A stretch of 64,000 nt of DNA from Allocoleopsis franciscana PCC 7113 (GTDB lineage: Bacteria; Cyanobacteriota; Cyanobacteriia; Cyanobacteriales; Coleofasciculaceae), in the NCBI RefSeq assembly GCF_000317515.1, contig NC_019738.1, forward strand, positions 223,501 to 287,500. Direction: 5' to 3'. The number at the start of each line of letters is the position of its first letter. Positions within the stretch are counted from its first letter, which is position 1. The position numbers and the translations under genes are program-made. The notes under the pieces were generated by a model. That model saw only the letters and a list, made by a program, of their open reading frames with translations, was not told the origin of the DNA and made no database searches. Below are positions 15,547-24,510 of this stretch, piece after piece.

Positions 15547-16860
15547 TTAAGGCCAAAGATTGCGCCACCAAGGTGTAGATTGACCTTGAGCCACATTGGT
15601 TTTCTTTCGGATATCCTGAATATCCCAGCCAGTTAGCTTCGCCAAAGTCTTCGCTTCCTGTTCAAATCGCTCCTTCAAAGAGCGTTGATATTGTCGCCCT
15701 GCCTCACACTTCATCTCTCCGGTGAAGGGATGACGCAATATATATCGTCCCTGAAACTGTTGGCGATTAGACGTTTCTTGAAACATCAAATCTTCAGGAA
15801 ACTTATCACGGGTATAGCGCACATGGAGGCGGGTGATAAATACATTATTCCGTGCATTTGGAGAAATCCAAAAAACACCGGCTTTCTTCAGTTCTTCTGG
15901 ATTTAAAGGTTCCGCTGAGCAAGGGTCACAGCTTCCCATATCCCAGGCATATTCCCTAAAAGCAACTTTTCTATCTTCACGAGTATAGGAAGTTTGGAAC
16001 ATTGCCTTGTAGAAATCACCAAACTCGTTTTTTACAAAAACAGGTATCTCAGTATCTGAAGGAACATTCACAGTGCGGTAGTTGGTAACTTCGGCTTGAC
16101 CTTTTGGTGATAAGACATAAACAATCAGGTCTTGCGCCGTAGACGCATTCATCATGCCTAATCGAATAGGCAACATGAATTTGGGTGATTCGTAGGCTAT
16201 CTGAAGGGGGCGCAGAAATTGATAGCCAGCTTTTTCAAATTCTTGGAGGTTGACTTTAGCCACAAAGAATTTCATGTTCTGCCTAATATAGGGTCGTAGG
16301 AGTTGATTCGCCCCTTTCGGCAGTTTGTAACCGTTGCGTTTGAGCCAAGTTTCTAGTCCGTCAGATTCTTTGGCGCTGAGGATGAGAATGTCATATTCTC
16401 CTACAGTAAATCGGGCTTCTACCGTAACGCCCAAAGCACTGTCACTTTCACTGGGGCCACCCCTTGTTCCACCCCCTAACGTTCTTCCGGGGGCAGCCAT
16501 CATGGGCGGTGGAGGAGGTGCACAAGGGTCTGAATCAAAATATTCCACCAATCGCGGCGCACTAAATTCATCCAGCCGTTCCATAATATTGGGGTCGCCT
16601 ACATTCACCTGCTCTTGTTGGATGACCACAGGCACCGGCACAACAATCGCAAAATCTTTGACCTCTCCTTGAAAGTCGTTTGCCATTGTTAGAACGGTGC
16701 GATCGCCATCTCTTGCCATGATGACTTGAGACGCCTGATTGTAAAGCTTACTGTCCGCTTTTGCCACATAGAAACCACAAAATGCCCAGGCTTTTTGAGT
16801 TAAGCCAATCGTGACTATAAATGTTAGTAGTAAAGTTATTAAGCATCGAAATAATCTCAT
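15547..16860 (-). CDS. Exported DUF2330 protein
   Basis: 437 residues from the ATG with AAGGAG six bases upstream (an in-frame ATG two codons earlier lacks spacing). It has a Sec signal peptide (MRLFRCLITLLLTF, cleavage near KAWA) and then the DUF2330 opening CGFYVAKAD, several paired cysteines (DPCAPPPP, SCDPCSAEP) and no membrane anchor. Function of DUF2330 is unknown; it is presumably periplasmic or surface exposed. The downstream neighbour on the same strand (in reading direction, upstream at 16916-17947) is an RnfD/NqrB-like protein with a 55-bp gap, so the two are probably one operon. Confidence 0.8.
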   Translation of the reverse strand: MRLFRCLITLLLTFIVTIGLTQKAWAFCGFYVAKADSKLYNQASQVIMARDGDRTVLTMANDFQGEVKDFAIVVPVPVVIQQEQVNVGDPNIMERLDEFSAPRLVEYFDSDPCAPPPPPMMAAPGRTLGGGTRGGPSESDSALGVTVEARFTVGEYDILILSAKESDGLETWLKRNGYKLPKGANQLLRPYIRQNMKFFVAKVNLQEFEKAGYQFLRPLQIAYESPKFMLPIRLGMMNASTAQDLIVYVLSPKGQAEVTNYRTVNVPSDTEIPVFVKNEFGDFYKAMFQTSYTREDRKVAFREYAWDMGSCDPCSAEPLNPEELKKAGVFWISPNARNNVFITRLHVRYTRDKFPEDLMFQETSNRQQFQGRYILRHPFTGEMKCEAGRQYQRSLKERFEQEAKTLAKLTGWDIQDIRKKTNVAQGQSTPWWRNLWP

Positions 16861-16915
16861 TTTCATCTCCTTAAGGTTGGTTAAAATAGTCGTAATCAAG
16901 ATTTTTTATCGTTCA

Positions 16916-17947
16916 TCAACTGAGGCTCAATGGCTTCAGTTTTGACGAATCAGCCAAATTTTCTATGTTATTTACAGAAGTTTCATCCCAAGAAAATCTA
17001 GAAGATGACCAGATAAGATCTAAAATCACAATTAAAGGAGAAAGAGCAAATAAAGCCCAGAAAACAGAGGTAGGAATGAAGAAATTATTTCGTAGGATGA
17101 AGGTGAGAATAGCAATGCATCCAGCCCAAATCATGCGACTGATTCTCGTATTAGGAATTGAGCGAGGATCGGTAATCATAAATAAGGCAAAAAGTAACAA
17201 TGATCCACTCATTAATCGATGGCTAAAGACATCCCATGTCCAACCGAGCCAAAGATTGCGAATCGCTTCTAGCAAAGTGTAGGCACCCAAAAAAGCTACT
17301 GTTGTGTCCCAGCGACCTACTCGTTTCAAAACTAGCCCACCAGTCCCTGCAAACAATAAGGCACACCAGCCATCTTCTCCCCACTGTCCGGGTGAAACCC
17401 AGGCATCATGAGTCAAGAGTAAAGCCGCAATAATACCAAAGTTAGCCGGATTAAAAAAATGTTTGTGTTTAAATTGAAACAAGAATTTACTTAAAATGGC
17501 TAAAGACCCTGCCAAAATCATGGTGGTGTAGTGGTCAGCCCGTAGCAACAAACTTAAGCTCAAGGCTGTAATCATTGCACTTTTAAGTGAAGTTACGTGG
17601 GAAAAACTTACTAACCCCAAATTTTCTTTTTCTGAGCTATTTTGGTCTTGAGTCAGTGAAGCAATAGGCAACTGAAGATGGGTATTACTGTTACAAAATT
17701 TAATATTGCAATTGCCCACTTGAAACTTGGCAATAAAACTTTCGATCCCCTTGGCCTTTAACCAAGTCATAATTTTTTCTCGTGGATTTGACCACAACGA
17801 TACTGCTACCCACTGGGTCAGAAGGCAAGTAATCGTCACAATAAGAATCAAGTCAGGTCGTAGTGTCCAGTCTCTTGTTCCGATTCCCAATATGAGGAAG
17901 AGTGAGAGAAACAAAATTTGATAGTTTCTGGGATCTTGTTGTAGCAT
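16916..17947 (-). CDS. RnfD/NqrB-like membrane protein
   Basis: 343 residues, eight to ten membrane spans, belonging to the NQR2/RnfD/RnfE family. It contains the core motif FFNPANFG (about residue 165) and the C-terminal segment RLMSGSLLLFALFMITDPRSIP. In NqrB and RnfD the equivalent SGAT motif carries the covalent FMN on Thr; here the same place reads SGSL, so covalent flavin attachment by the usual residue appears impossible. No other rnf or nqr subunits are nearby. It precedes the DUF2330 gene in the same operon. Function is unknown; electron transfer coupled to the exported DUF2330 protein is speculation. Confidence 0.75.
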   Translation of the reverse strand: MLQQDPRNYQILFLSLFLILGIGTRDWTLRPDLILIVTITCLLTQWVAVSLWSNPREKIMTWLKAKGIESFIAKFQVGNCNIKFCNSNTHLQLPIASLTQDQNSSEKENLGLVSFSHVTSLKSAMITALSLSLLLRADHYTTMILAGSLAILSKFLFQFKHKHFFNPANFGIIAALLLTHDAWVSPGQWGEDGWCALLFAGTGGLVLKRVGRWDTTVAFLGAYTLLEAIRNLWLGWTWDVFSHRLMSGSLLLFALFMITDPRSIPNTRISRMIWAGCIAILTFILRNNFFIPTSVFWALFALSPLIVILDLIWSSSRFSWDETSVNNIENLADSSKLKPLSLS

Positions 17948-18380
17948 CGCCTCCCTCTAAAAAGATGAATTTTATTATTGTCTTTAATCTAGGAACGTTA
18001 GGCATGAAAGATTGTTGAACTGTTGCCTAACTTAATGAAAAGTAGAAAAGCGAGTACAGTCCGTGTCAAATTCATTAATTTTGAGGCTATCTTTGGCTTA
18101 AAGATGCTCAGAAAACCCTGGCAGCGCTGATAGAGCCTACATAAGCTGTAGAATTTGTCACCTTTTTCATTAAAAGTTATGCACGAAATCTAATTATTGC
18201 TAATATGCCTGTCCTTCCAACCACCAAGCGACTCTGTTACGCTTTCGGTAACCGCGTCTGCTTTATCCCAGGAAAGGGAAGAAATTTAGAGGATTTTAGA
18301 TTTTAGTGTTTATTAGTGTTAAAAAGCGATCCGTGATCAGCTTTGCCTGCACTCTGGGGCAATCGCCAATGAGTGGGACG
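17948..18380. other. Intergenic region upstream of the RnfD-like gene
   Basis: 433 bp, divergent from nothing (both neighbours lie on the minus strand). It contains an inverted repeat GTTAGGCA (17998-18005) and TGCCTAAC about 19 bp later, and no coding potential. The promoter of the RnfD-like/DUF2330 operon should be here. Confidence 0.45.
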
Positions 18381-19289
18381 TTAATGACTCAGGAGAATCT
18401 TACGGAGTTGAATCTCCAGCTTGTCTGGCTGCTCTACCATAGCTAGATGCCCACACTCAGGAATTTCAATCACATTCTCATCACAGCCTTGAAATAACGA
18501 GTGGAAGCTAGCCAGATGGCGCACGTACTTGGGTTCCATGATCTTATCGTTGGCACCCGCTATAAAATAAACGGGCTGCGTGAGCTTCGACACTACTTCA
18601 GGTAACCGATTCACTTCGGCTTCTGTGGTGGAATCGAGTAATGCTCCAACAGCCGCTTCAGGACTAGCGGCAACGAAATCAATCAGCCGCTGGCGTCCCC
18701 AGCGACGTGGGATCGGACGTGCCACCTGCGATCGCATCAAGAGCAAGTCCAGCAAAGGCAGGTAACAAAGCCAACGGGGTCGTTGCTTCACTAGTTGTTG
18801 ACCCACAGCCCGAAATCGCTCAAATTCTTCTTTGATGTAAATTCCGCCTCCAGCATTGACACAAATAACCCCCTTGACTCGATCCGAAGCCATCGACGCA
18901 CCCCAGAGGGCAATGCTGCCGCCCAAGGAGTGACCAATGAGCCAAGCACAGTCTATATCTAGCTGTTGCAGCAAAAGATTCAAATCCTGAGCATAGGCGG
19001 CTAGGGTGTACCTGGAAGGGGCCTGTTTGAGCGCATCAGTGTCTGGTAATTTAGCATCAAGTAACTCAATACGGTTTTGAGTTTTATTCATTTGGGGTAG
19101 AGAATCACCAAATCCCCTCAGGTCATAAGTAAGGCACTGATAATCCGGTGCCAACGCCTCAATTAACGGCTGCCAATAATTGCGGCTTAAAAGCCAGCCG
19201 TGGATAAAAACAAGGACAGGAGAGGGGGATGTCGGGGGAGGGGTCAGTTCGTAAGCGTGAGCAGCTCCCAGAATATCAATGAATGCCAT
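18381..19289 (-). CDS. Alpha/beta hydrolase
   Basis: 302 residues of the alpha/beta-hydrolase fold. It has the oxyanion segment VFIHGWLLS, the nucleophile elbow IGHSLGGS (about residues 118-125, Ser nucleophile), an acid after VYFIAGANDKIM and the catalytic His in IPECGHLAMVEQP. Substrate is not predictable; the family includes esterases, lipases and haloperoxidase-like enzymes. It has no signal peptide and stands alone. Confidence 0.9.
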   Translation of the reverse strand: MAFIDILGAAHAYELTPPPTSPSPVLVFIHGWLLSRNYWQPLIEALAPDYQCLTYDLRGFGDSLPQMNKTQNRIELLDAKLPDTDALKQAPSRYTLAAYAQDLNLLLQQLDIDCAWLIGHSLGGSIALWGASMASDRVKGVICVNAGGGIYIKEEFERFRAVGQQLVKQRPRWLCYLPLLDLLLMRSQVARPIPRRWGRQRLIDFVAASPEAAVGALLDSTTEAEVNRLPEVVSKLTQPVYFIAGANDKIMEPKYVRHLASFHSLFQGCDENVIEIPECGHLAMVEQPDKLEIQLRKILLSH

Positions 19290-19399
19290 ATTTTTATCCT
19301 ATCGAAAATTGAGTCATAGGAAGGGGTTGAGCGTTAGTCTGGTGAGCCGATTGAAGATGATTGAGCGAACCTGATAACCTTCAACTTTCAACCCTTTCC

Positions 19400-20125
19400 C
19401 TAAAATCGGCGACCGAGTAATCGCTGCCGCACACTTTCAGCAATTTTTTGACCCAGGTATTCAGGAATCAAGTTTTCGTTGGGTCCCAATAAGTACAGGA
19501 TTAACCGGGTTCGTCCACGCCACACCAGCAAGTTGGCATTGACCACCAGTAAATCTTCTTGCCAGATGGCATACATGACTTTGTAGAATAAGCCGGGCTG
19601 GTTGTCCGCCTCAATCAAGAGTGCCGGGAGATGGAAAACTGGATCGACGTAAAATTCTGTTTCCACTTGTTCCAAGCCAGCATCGAGATTAAACTCCACT
19701 GCCAGCATTTCTTCGACTTCAAACCGCCCTGCTAACGCCTCTCGAATCGCCCGACAGACATTTTCTGATGTTGTGTTGGTCAGCGCTTGGCTACCCCTAG
19801 ACACCACCAGTTTGATAAAGACCAGCATCGGCGGGCTGATTTGACCATAGAGACTGAGGCTATGAATCGTCAGTCCATAGGCCGCTAGAACGCCAAAAAT
19901 ATCACTGAGGAGAAACGATTGGTTCCGGTAAGCAAAATGCAGGGCACTTTTGGAGCCTTCCGGTTGGATCTCAATCACCGCCCGCCTACTTTTGTACAGC
20001 CGGTAGGCGAGCCTCAGGTTTTGCAGTTGGATCTCACTACTGACAAACTGTTCATAAAACTGAGGAAACGCCCGATTAAAGCGCTTAAGGAGTTCTAATG
20101 TAGATGTTTTCAAACCCGCAGCCAT
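19400..20125 (-). CDS. ACT-domain protein
   Basis: 241 residues with two ACT-like modules: one around SFLLSDIFGVLAAYGLTIHSL (about residues 75-95) and a clear one at LIEADNQPGLFYKVMYAIWQ (about 175-195). ACT domains bind small ligands, often amino acids, and regulate enzymes or act as sensors. The arrangement resembles ACR/GlnD C-terminal tandem ACT proteins without a catalytic domain. The ATG at residue 11 of the longer frame is chosen, because the upstream option is TTG without a ribosome site. Ligand and partner are unknown. Confidence 0.75.
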   Translation of the reverse strand: MAAGLKTSTLELLKRFNRAFPQFYEQFVSSEIQLQNLRLAYRLYKSRRAVIEIQPEGSKSALHFAYRNQSFLLSDIFGVLAAYGLTIHSLSLYGQISPPMLVFIKLVVSRGSQALTNTTSENVCRAIREALAGRFEVEEMLAVEFNLDAGLEQVETEFYVDPVFHLPALLIEADNQPGLFYKVMYAIWQEDLLVVNANLLVWRGRTRLILYLLGPNENLIPEYLGQKIAESVRQRLLGRRF

Positions 20126-20668
20126 AAGTAGGGGTAGGGGTAGGACTCGTACCAAGGTAATGAGGTTGACCTAAGCCATCGCTGTGCTCAAAAGCTTTTA
20201 GCCAGACACAGCGACAGACACTTCTAAGGAAAGAACCTGCTGTATCTGGTTAATTTCTCACAAATTCTGCGAGGGTACCCTAAGTCTACCTAAAGAAGGA
20301 CAAGCCTGGGTCTTTTCGCGATTCTGGGATAGATAGATACAGGGGAGCTGTTAGTTGTGTTATTATCGATTTCACGAAGTTTCGCGTCGATTTAGCCCGA
20401 TAAGACTTATCGCCAAACCCTAAGTTTATGCTATTTGGAATGTTTTGATAAACAAGGGGTACTGGTGAATCTAGCCGCCATCTACGGATGTTTCGGGGTA
20501 GATTCCCGCCAATGTTCCAATCTATAGAAACTTTACCTCTCCAGTTTGGGATAAACTTCTAGTGTTAAGTCTGGTCTCTATCCAAAGCAGAAAGTCTTAT
20601 CCGTTAGGAAAAGGAAGTCTGCTCTCGCCTTGGGGACAGAAGTAGGAAAATGCCACAGCCATACCTTC
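20126..20668. other. Intergenic region between ACT and GNAT genes
   Basis: Over 500 bp between two divergently transcribed genes, so it holds both promoters. Small palindromes such as CGATAAGACTTATCG (20398-20412) are visible. No gene or RNA family recognised. Confidence 0.45.
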
Positions 20669-21190
20669 ATGGGTTTTTGGAAAAGCTTTTTTAGCAGTTC
20701 TGATGCTGCCTCTGGGCAAACACAGTTTGAGGGGGAAGCAATAGAAGGTACGATCGATCGCACCGATAACACTTCCCGCATATTTTTTAGCACAGATCGA
20801 GATATCGACCTTTATGAGTTAGAGGAACTCTGTGATGCCGTTGGCTGGTCTCGGCGACCCATGCGTAAAGTAAAAAAAGCCATTCAGCACAGCTTCCTGG
20901 TGACTTCGATGTGGCAGCAGCGAGGTAACACGAAACGCCTAATTGGCTTTGCTCGTGCCACTTCTGACCATGCTTTTAATGCCACAATCTGGGATGTAGT
21001 CGTTCATCCAGATTTCCAAACCAAGGGGCTAGGTAAGGCTTTGATGAAGTACATGATTAGGAAACTGCGGAATGAAGATATTAGCAACATAACCCTGTTT
21101 GCCGATCCCCATGTGGTGAATTTTTATCGCAGAATGGGATTTATGGCTGATCCAGAAGGCATTAAAGGCATGTTCTGGTATCCAGATTAA
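20669..21190 (+). CDS. GNAT acetyltransferase, plastid SNAT/NSI-like
   Basis: 173 residues. The acetyl-CoA-binding motif A is [17 protein letters not shown] (about residues 107-123, Q-x-x-G-x-G), and the rest matches the plastid/cyanobacterial NSI/serotonin N-acetyltransferase-like group ([23 protein letters not shown]). In plants such enzymes acetylate chloroplast proteins or arylalkylamines; the cyanobacterial substrate is undecided. An internal ATG (MGFWKSFF) is preferred over TTG at 20630. A paralogue with the same core lies at 25514-25984. Confidence 0.85.
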   Translation: MGFWKSFFSSSDAASGQTQFEGEAIEGTIDRTDNTSRIFFSTDRDIDLYELEELCDAVGWSRRPMRKVKKAIQHSFLVTSMWQQRGNTKRLIGFARATSDHAFNATIWDVVVHPDFQTKGLGKALMKYMIRKLRNEDISNITLFADPHVVNFYRRMGFMADPEGIKGMFWYPD

Positions 21191-21255
21191 CGGTCAAAAA
21201 ATTTTTGTCATTGGACTCTAATCCGCCGAAAGCAAGTTATACTAGCAAAAGGCAC

Positions 21256-21329
21256 CGGGATGTAGCGCAGCTTGGTAGCGCGCCTGCTTTGGGAGCAGGA
21301 TGTCGCAGGTTCAAATCCTGTCATCCCGA
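21256..21329 (+). tRNA. tRNA-Pro(TGG)
   Basis: Acceptor stem CGGGATG/CATCCCG, D arm GCGCAGC...TAGCGC, anticodon arm CCTGC-TTTGGGA-GCAGG with anticodon TGG, T arm CAGGTTCAAATCCTG and discriminator A. 74 nt, CCA not encoded. Confidence 0.96.
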
Positions 21330-21914
21330 TTGATTAATAATTGAATTTCCCTCACACAGTAGTACCCACTTACTCAGAAATGGAATCTAAGAGGACTACA
21401 CCTGTTGATAGGAGCTGGATTGAAGCGTTGATTTTTTGTTGACTGTATCCTCTTAAAATCGTCAATATCCCCGAAAATCATCCAAGGGCGATGGCTATCA
21501 CGGCTACAGTCAGCCTGGAGAGGAGCCAAAACTTTTTTAGGGGGAAAGATTGCCTTCAGGTCTCTACTGTCGTATAATAATTCACTTTCGGCTCCCTAGC
21601 CTAATAAAGTTCAGGGCAGCCGATTTAAGCTTGAGAAATTAGGACGGATTCGGTAATCTGGCTCAAGGAAATGGGGTGGAACTATTTGAGATTACACAGA
21701 GTCAGGAAATTCACCCATGCAGAAGAAAATGGTTGGAGTTAATGAGTAATTCTACGATAAATGGTGAAAGTTAAACGACAACATCGATAAAGTCAAAAAA
21801 GCTTTGATGCATATTTACTCTTGCTACTCTAAACTCTCAATAAGTCATCCCAAGGCAAGAGCATTACTTTAATGGTGGCTAAGTATTCTGAGGAAAAAAT
21901 CTGAGGTAATGACC
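21330..21914. other. Long intergenic region before the Tic22 gene
   Basis: 585 bp without a convincing open frame. It holds a good promoter at 21550-21578 directed toward Tic22, leaving a leader of about 330 nt or a possible small RNA. I recognise no known riboswitch or RNA family. Confidence 0.5.
21550..21578 (+). promoter_or_regulatory. Sigma-70-type promoter
   Basis: TTGCCT (21550-21555), a 17-bp spacer and a perfect TATAAT (21573-21578). Start of transcription would be near 21585. The target is Tic22 with a long leader, or a separate small transcript. Confidence 0.5.
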
Positions 21915-22700
21915 ATGAAATCACTGGTTCGCTGGAGCGCAACACTAGGTTTAGTCGGAACAGCACTACTCGGTTCCTTCGGTTTAGAAAATCTAAAGGC
22001 ACTGGCATTACCAGAGCAGCAGGTAATGGAAAAACTGCAACCGGTACCCGTGTTTACTGTTACCGATCCCCAAGGCGCTCCCCTGGTTGCGACAATCCCC
22101 GATGGGCAAAATAAAGCTCAAGCGGTAGCAGGGGTTTTTATTAGCCAGAAAGATGCTCAAGCTTTTGTTCAACGGTTGCAGAAAGAAAAGCCCGATTTAG
22201 CCAAAAACGTGCAGGTGGTTCCTGTATCTTTGGCGCAAATCTACAAACTGAGACAAGAAAATCAAAATAAGCCAGAAGGTTTAAACTTTGCCTTTATCCC
22301 CGTGCAGCAACAATTACAAGCTGCACAAGCTATTGCCGGCCAAGCTGGTCAACAAGGGCAGTCATTTCAGGGCACACCCTTGTTTGTAGCGAGAGGAGGT
22401 AGAGAAAACGGATACCTAACCGTTCAAGAAAATGGGAAGGCGGTGATTCCCTTCTTTTTTGAGAAAGAGCAATTGCAGGTGATGGTAGACCGCTTCAAAC
22501 AGCAGAAGCCTGACTTGGCATCTACAGTTAAAGTCGAAGCCGTACCCCTGGAGGGCGTCATTTACACCTTACAAACCAGCAACAATCAGGAACTGAGTAA
22601 CGTTATGATCGTGCCAACACAAGAAGCCATCTCCTTCTTGCGTAGCCTACCGCCTGCCCCTGGGCAAAATGCGCCCCAAGGTGGTCAACAACGGCGATAA
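21915..22700 (+). CDS. Tic22-family protein
   Basis: About 261 residues. An N-terminal signal-like stretch (RWSATLGLVGTALLGSFG) precedes the Tic22 fold, seen as two related halves: VPVFTVTDPQGAPLV...GVFISQKDAQAFVQRLQ and PLFVAR...VIPFFFEKEQLQVMVDRFKQ. Cyanobacterial Tic22 sits in the periplasm/thylakoid lumen and helps outer-membrane biogenesis as a chaperone; plant Tic22 works in plastid protein import. The second ATG is chosen because GAGG lies eight bases upstream. A Gln-rich linker separates the halves. The next gene, prmC, starts within 40 bp. Confidence 0.85.
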   Translation: MKSLVRWSATLGLVGTALLGSFGLENLKALALPEQQVMEKLQPVPVFTVTDPQGAPLVATIPDGQNKAQAVAGVFISQKDAQAFVQRLQKEKPDLAKNVQVVPVSLAQIYKLRQENQNKPEGLNFAFIPVQQQLQAAQAIAGQAGQQGQSFQGTPLFVARGGRENGYLTVQENGKAVIPFFFEKEQLQVMVDRFKQQKPDLASTVKVEAVPLEGVIYTLQTSNNQELSNVMIVPTQEAISFLRSLPPAPGQNAPQGGQQRR

Positions 22701-22735
22701 GGCACCCATAACCGTTGCAGCGAGGAGGGCGAGGC

Positions 22736-23674
22736 TTGGGAAGAAATAGCGCTGACGATGACAGGTCAGTCATCTCAGGACTAGCTCTCTGGCAGTGGCG
22801 TCAGGAGGCTCGTAAGTCCGCCCTCGAAGCGGGTGTCCCAACAGCTGAAGTCGATTGGCTGCTCACCGAAGTGGCTGGACTGGACTCCCTGACGCTGCGC
22901 TTGGAGTCCTTTAAGGAGCGACCCCAAATCAACTTGCCATTTCCTTTGTCGGTGCTATCCCAACTGTGGGATCAGCGTATTGATCAGCGATCGCCGATTC
23001 AGTACTTAGCTGGAGTAGCCCCCTGGCGTCATTTTCGAGTCAACGTTTCGCCTGCCGTTCTGATTCCTCGCCCAGAAACTGAGTACCTAATTGACTTGGC
23101 TGTAAGCGCGGTCAAAAACAGTCCAATACCCAATCTGGGATCAGGACACTGGGCGGATTTAGGAACTGGAAGTGGTGTCATCGCCCTGGGACTCGCTGGA
23201 GTTTTCCCGGCTGCCACCATTCACGCCGTGGATTACAGCGCTGATGCCCTAGCCATGGCTCAACAGAATGCTCAACAGCTAGGCTGTGCCCAACGGATTC
23301 AGTTTTACCAAGGGTCTTGGTGGGAGCCTCTGGACACTCTTAAAGGTCACTTTAGTGGTATTGTCAGCAACCCTCCTTATATTCCTAGCACTTTGGTACA
23401 ACAACTAGAACCAGAAGTGCGTGACCATGAACCTCATCTAGCCCTAGACGGTGGCAGCGATGGTCTAGATTGCATTCGGCACCTGATTGAAACCTCTCCC
23501 AACTATCTGCGTCCTGGCGGTATCTGGCTGATTGAAATGATGGCAGGGCAAGCCGATGCGGTCACTCAGTTGCTAGAAGAGCAAGGCAGCTATTGCCATA
23601 TTCAGATTGTTTCCGATTTGGCAGGCATTGACCGCTTCGCTCTGGCTTATCGGAGTGAAGGGGTTGAAACGTGA
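22736..23674 (+). CDS. prmC: Release-factor glutamine methyltransferase PrmC
   Basis: SAM-dependent N5-methyltransferase for the GGQ glutamine of release factors. It has the N-terminal helical domain (RQEARKSALEAG), the linker IPRPETEYLID, SAM motif I DLGTGSGVIALGLA and the catalytic NPPY (in IVSNPPYIP). No in-frame ATG exists before the domain; a TTG at 22736 follows GAGGAGGG at good distance and is used here, while another TTG at 22715 would also be open. Start is therefore uncertain, function is not. A Sua5-type gene follows. Confidence 0.9.
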   Translation: MGRNSADDDRSVISGLALWQWRQEARKSALEAGVPTAEVDWLLTEVAGLDSLTLRLESFKERPQINLPFPLSVLSQLWDQRIDQRSPIQYLAGVAPWRHFRVNVSPAVLIPRPETEYLIDLAVSAVKNSPIPNLGSGHWADLGTGSGVIALGLAGVFPAATIHAVDYSADALAMAQQNAQQLGCAQRIQFYQGSWWEPLDTLKGHFSGIVSNPPYIPSTLVQQLEPEVRDHEPHLALDGGSDGLDCIRHLIETSPNYLRPGGIWLIEMMAGQADAVTQLLEEQGSYCHIQIVSDLAGIDRFALAYRSEGVET

Positions 23675-23767
23675 GGGTTGTAGGTGGGAAAGTTTGGAAG
23701 GTTTGGAGAATCATCGGCAACCTGCTAACCTGCAACTTTCAACCTTCTAACTTCCAACCCATTGACA

Positions 23768-24364
23768 ATGACTCAAGTTTCCCTGTCGGCTTTGGTGGCT
23801 GGCGCAAGCATCGGTCAACTAGTCAGCTTTCCCACAGATACAGTACCCGCCCTAGCCGTGCGCCCTGACCGCTCAGAATTAATATTTGCCGCCAAGCAGC
23901 GCTCTCAAGAGAAACCCTTGATTTTAATGGGGGCATTTCCAGCCGCCCTCTGGCCTTTTGTGCAAGGTACGGCGGCGGAAATGGAGATTTGGCAGCAAGT
24001 TGCTCAAAAATACTGGCCAGGAGCACTCACATTGGTGTTGCCTGCCTCAGCCAGAGTCCCGGCGGCTATGAACCCAACTGACCCCACTACCATCGGGATA
24101 CGAGTGCCAAACTCTAGAATTGCGATCGCGATTTTGTCCCAAACAGGGCCGTTGGCAACCACCAGCGCCAATCGCTCCGGTGAGCCTCCCTTGCAAACAA
24201 TGGCAGAAATAGAGGCCTATTTTCCGGCGGTTCTCACCCTTGAAAGTCCTGAATTGGAAGCCGATAAAATCAGCACGACGGGAGTTCCTTCGACGGTTGC
24301 CAAGTGGACGAGTAGCGGCTGGAAGATTTTACGGCAAGGAAGCATTCAGCTAGAAAGCACCTAG
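23768..24364 (+). CDS. L-threonylcarbamoyladenylate synthase (Sua5/TsaC)
   Basis: 198 residues of the YrdC/Sua5 fold, making the threonylcarbamoyl-AMP used for the t6A37 modification of tRNA. Motifs include FPTDTVPALAV near the start, the KPLILM segment, YWPGALTLVLPA, GIRVPNS and TTSANRSGEPP. It lacks the C-terminal Sua5 domain and so corresponds to the short TsaC type. ATG at 23768 replaces an upstream TTG. It follows prmC, another translation-quality gene, a pairing seen in other bacteria (prmC-tsaC). Confidence 0.93.
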   Translation: MTQVSLSALVAGASIGQLVSFPTDTVPALAVRPDRSELIFAAKQRSQEKPLILMGAFPAALWPFVQGTAAEMEIWQQVAQKYWPGALTLVLPASARVPAAMNPTDPTTIGIRVPNSRIAIAILSQTGPLATTSANRSGEPPLQTMAEIEAYFPAVLTLESPELEADKISTTGVPSTVAKWTSSGWKILRQGSIQLEST

Positions 24365-24510
24365 AGAGTGCAAAGCGTTAATACGGCTCGTGTACCCAGC
24401 CTTAACCTTTCCTAGGAAGTCTAAAATACTCGCTATGCTTGAGAAGATTTTACTGTCCTGCCCTGCCGGACAGAATCTATATTGAATTTTTGTTGAGAGG
24501 CATAGGCGTA

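Noticed and set aside
17998-18032. Possible second attC
   Set aside because: The two R-like boxes face outward, no L boxes or extrahelical-base pairing exist, and the interval is too short for a cassette.
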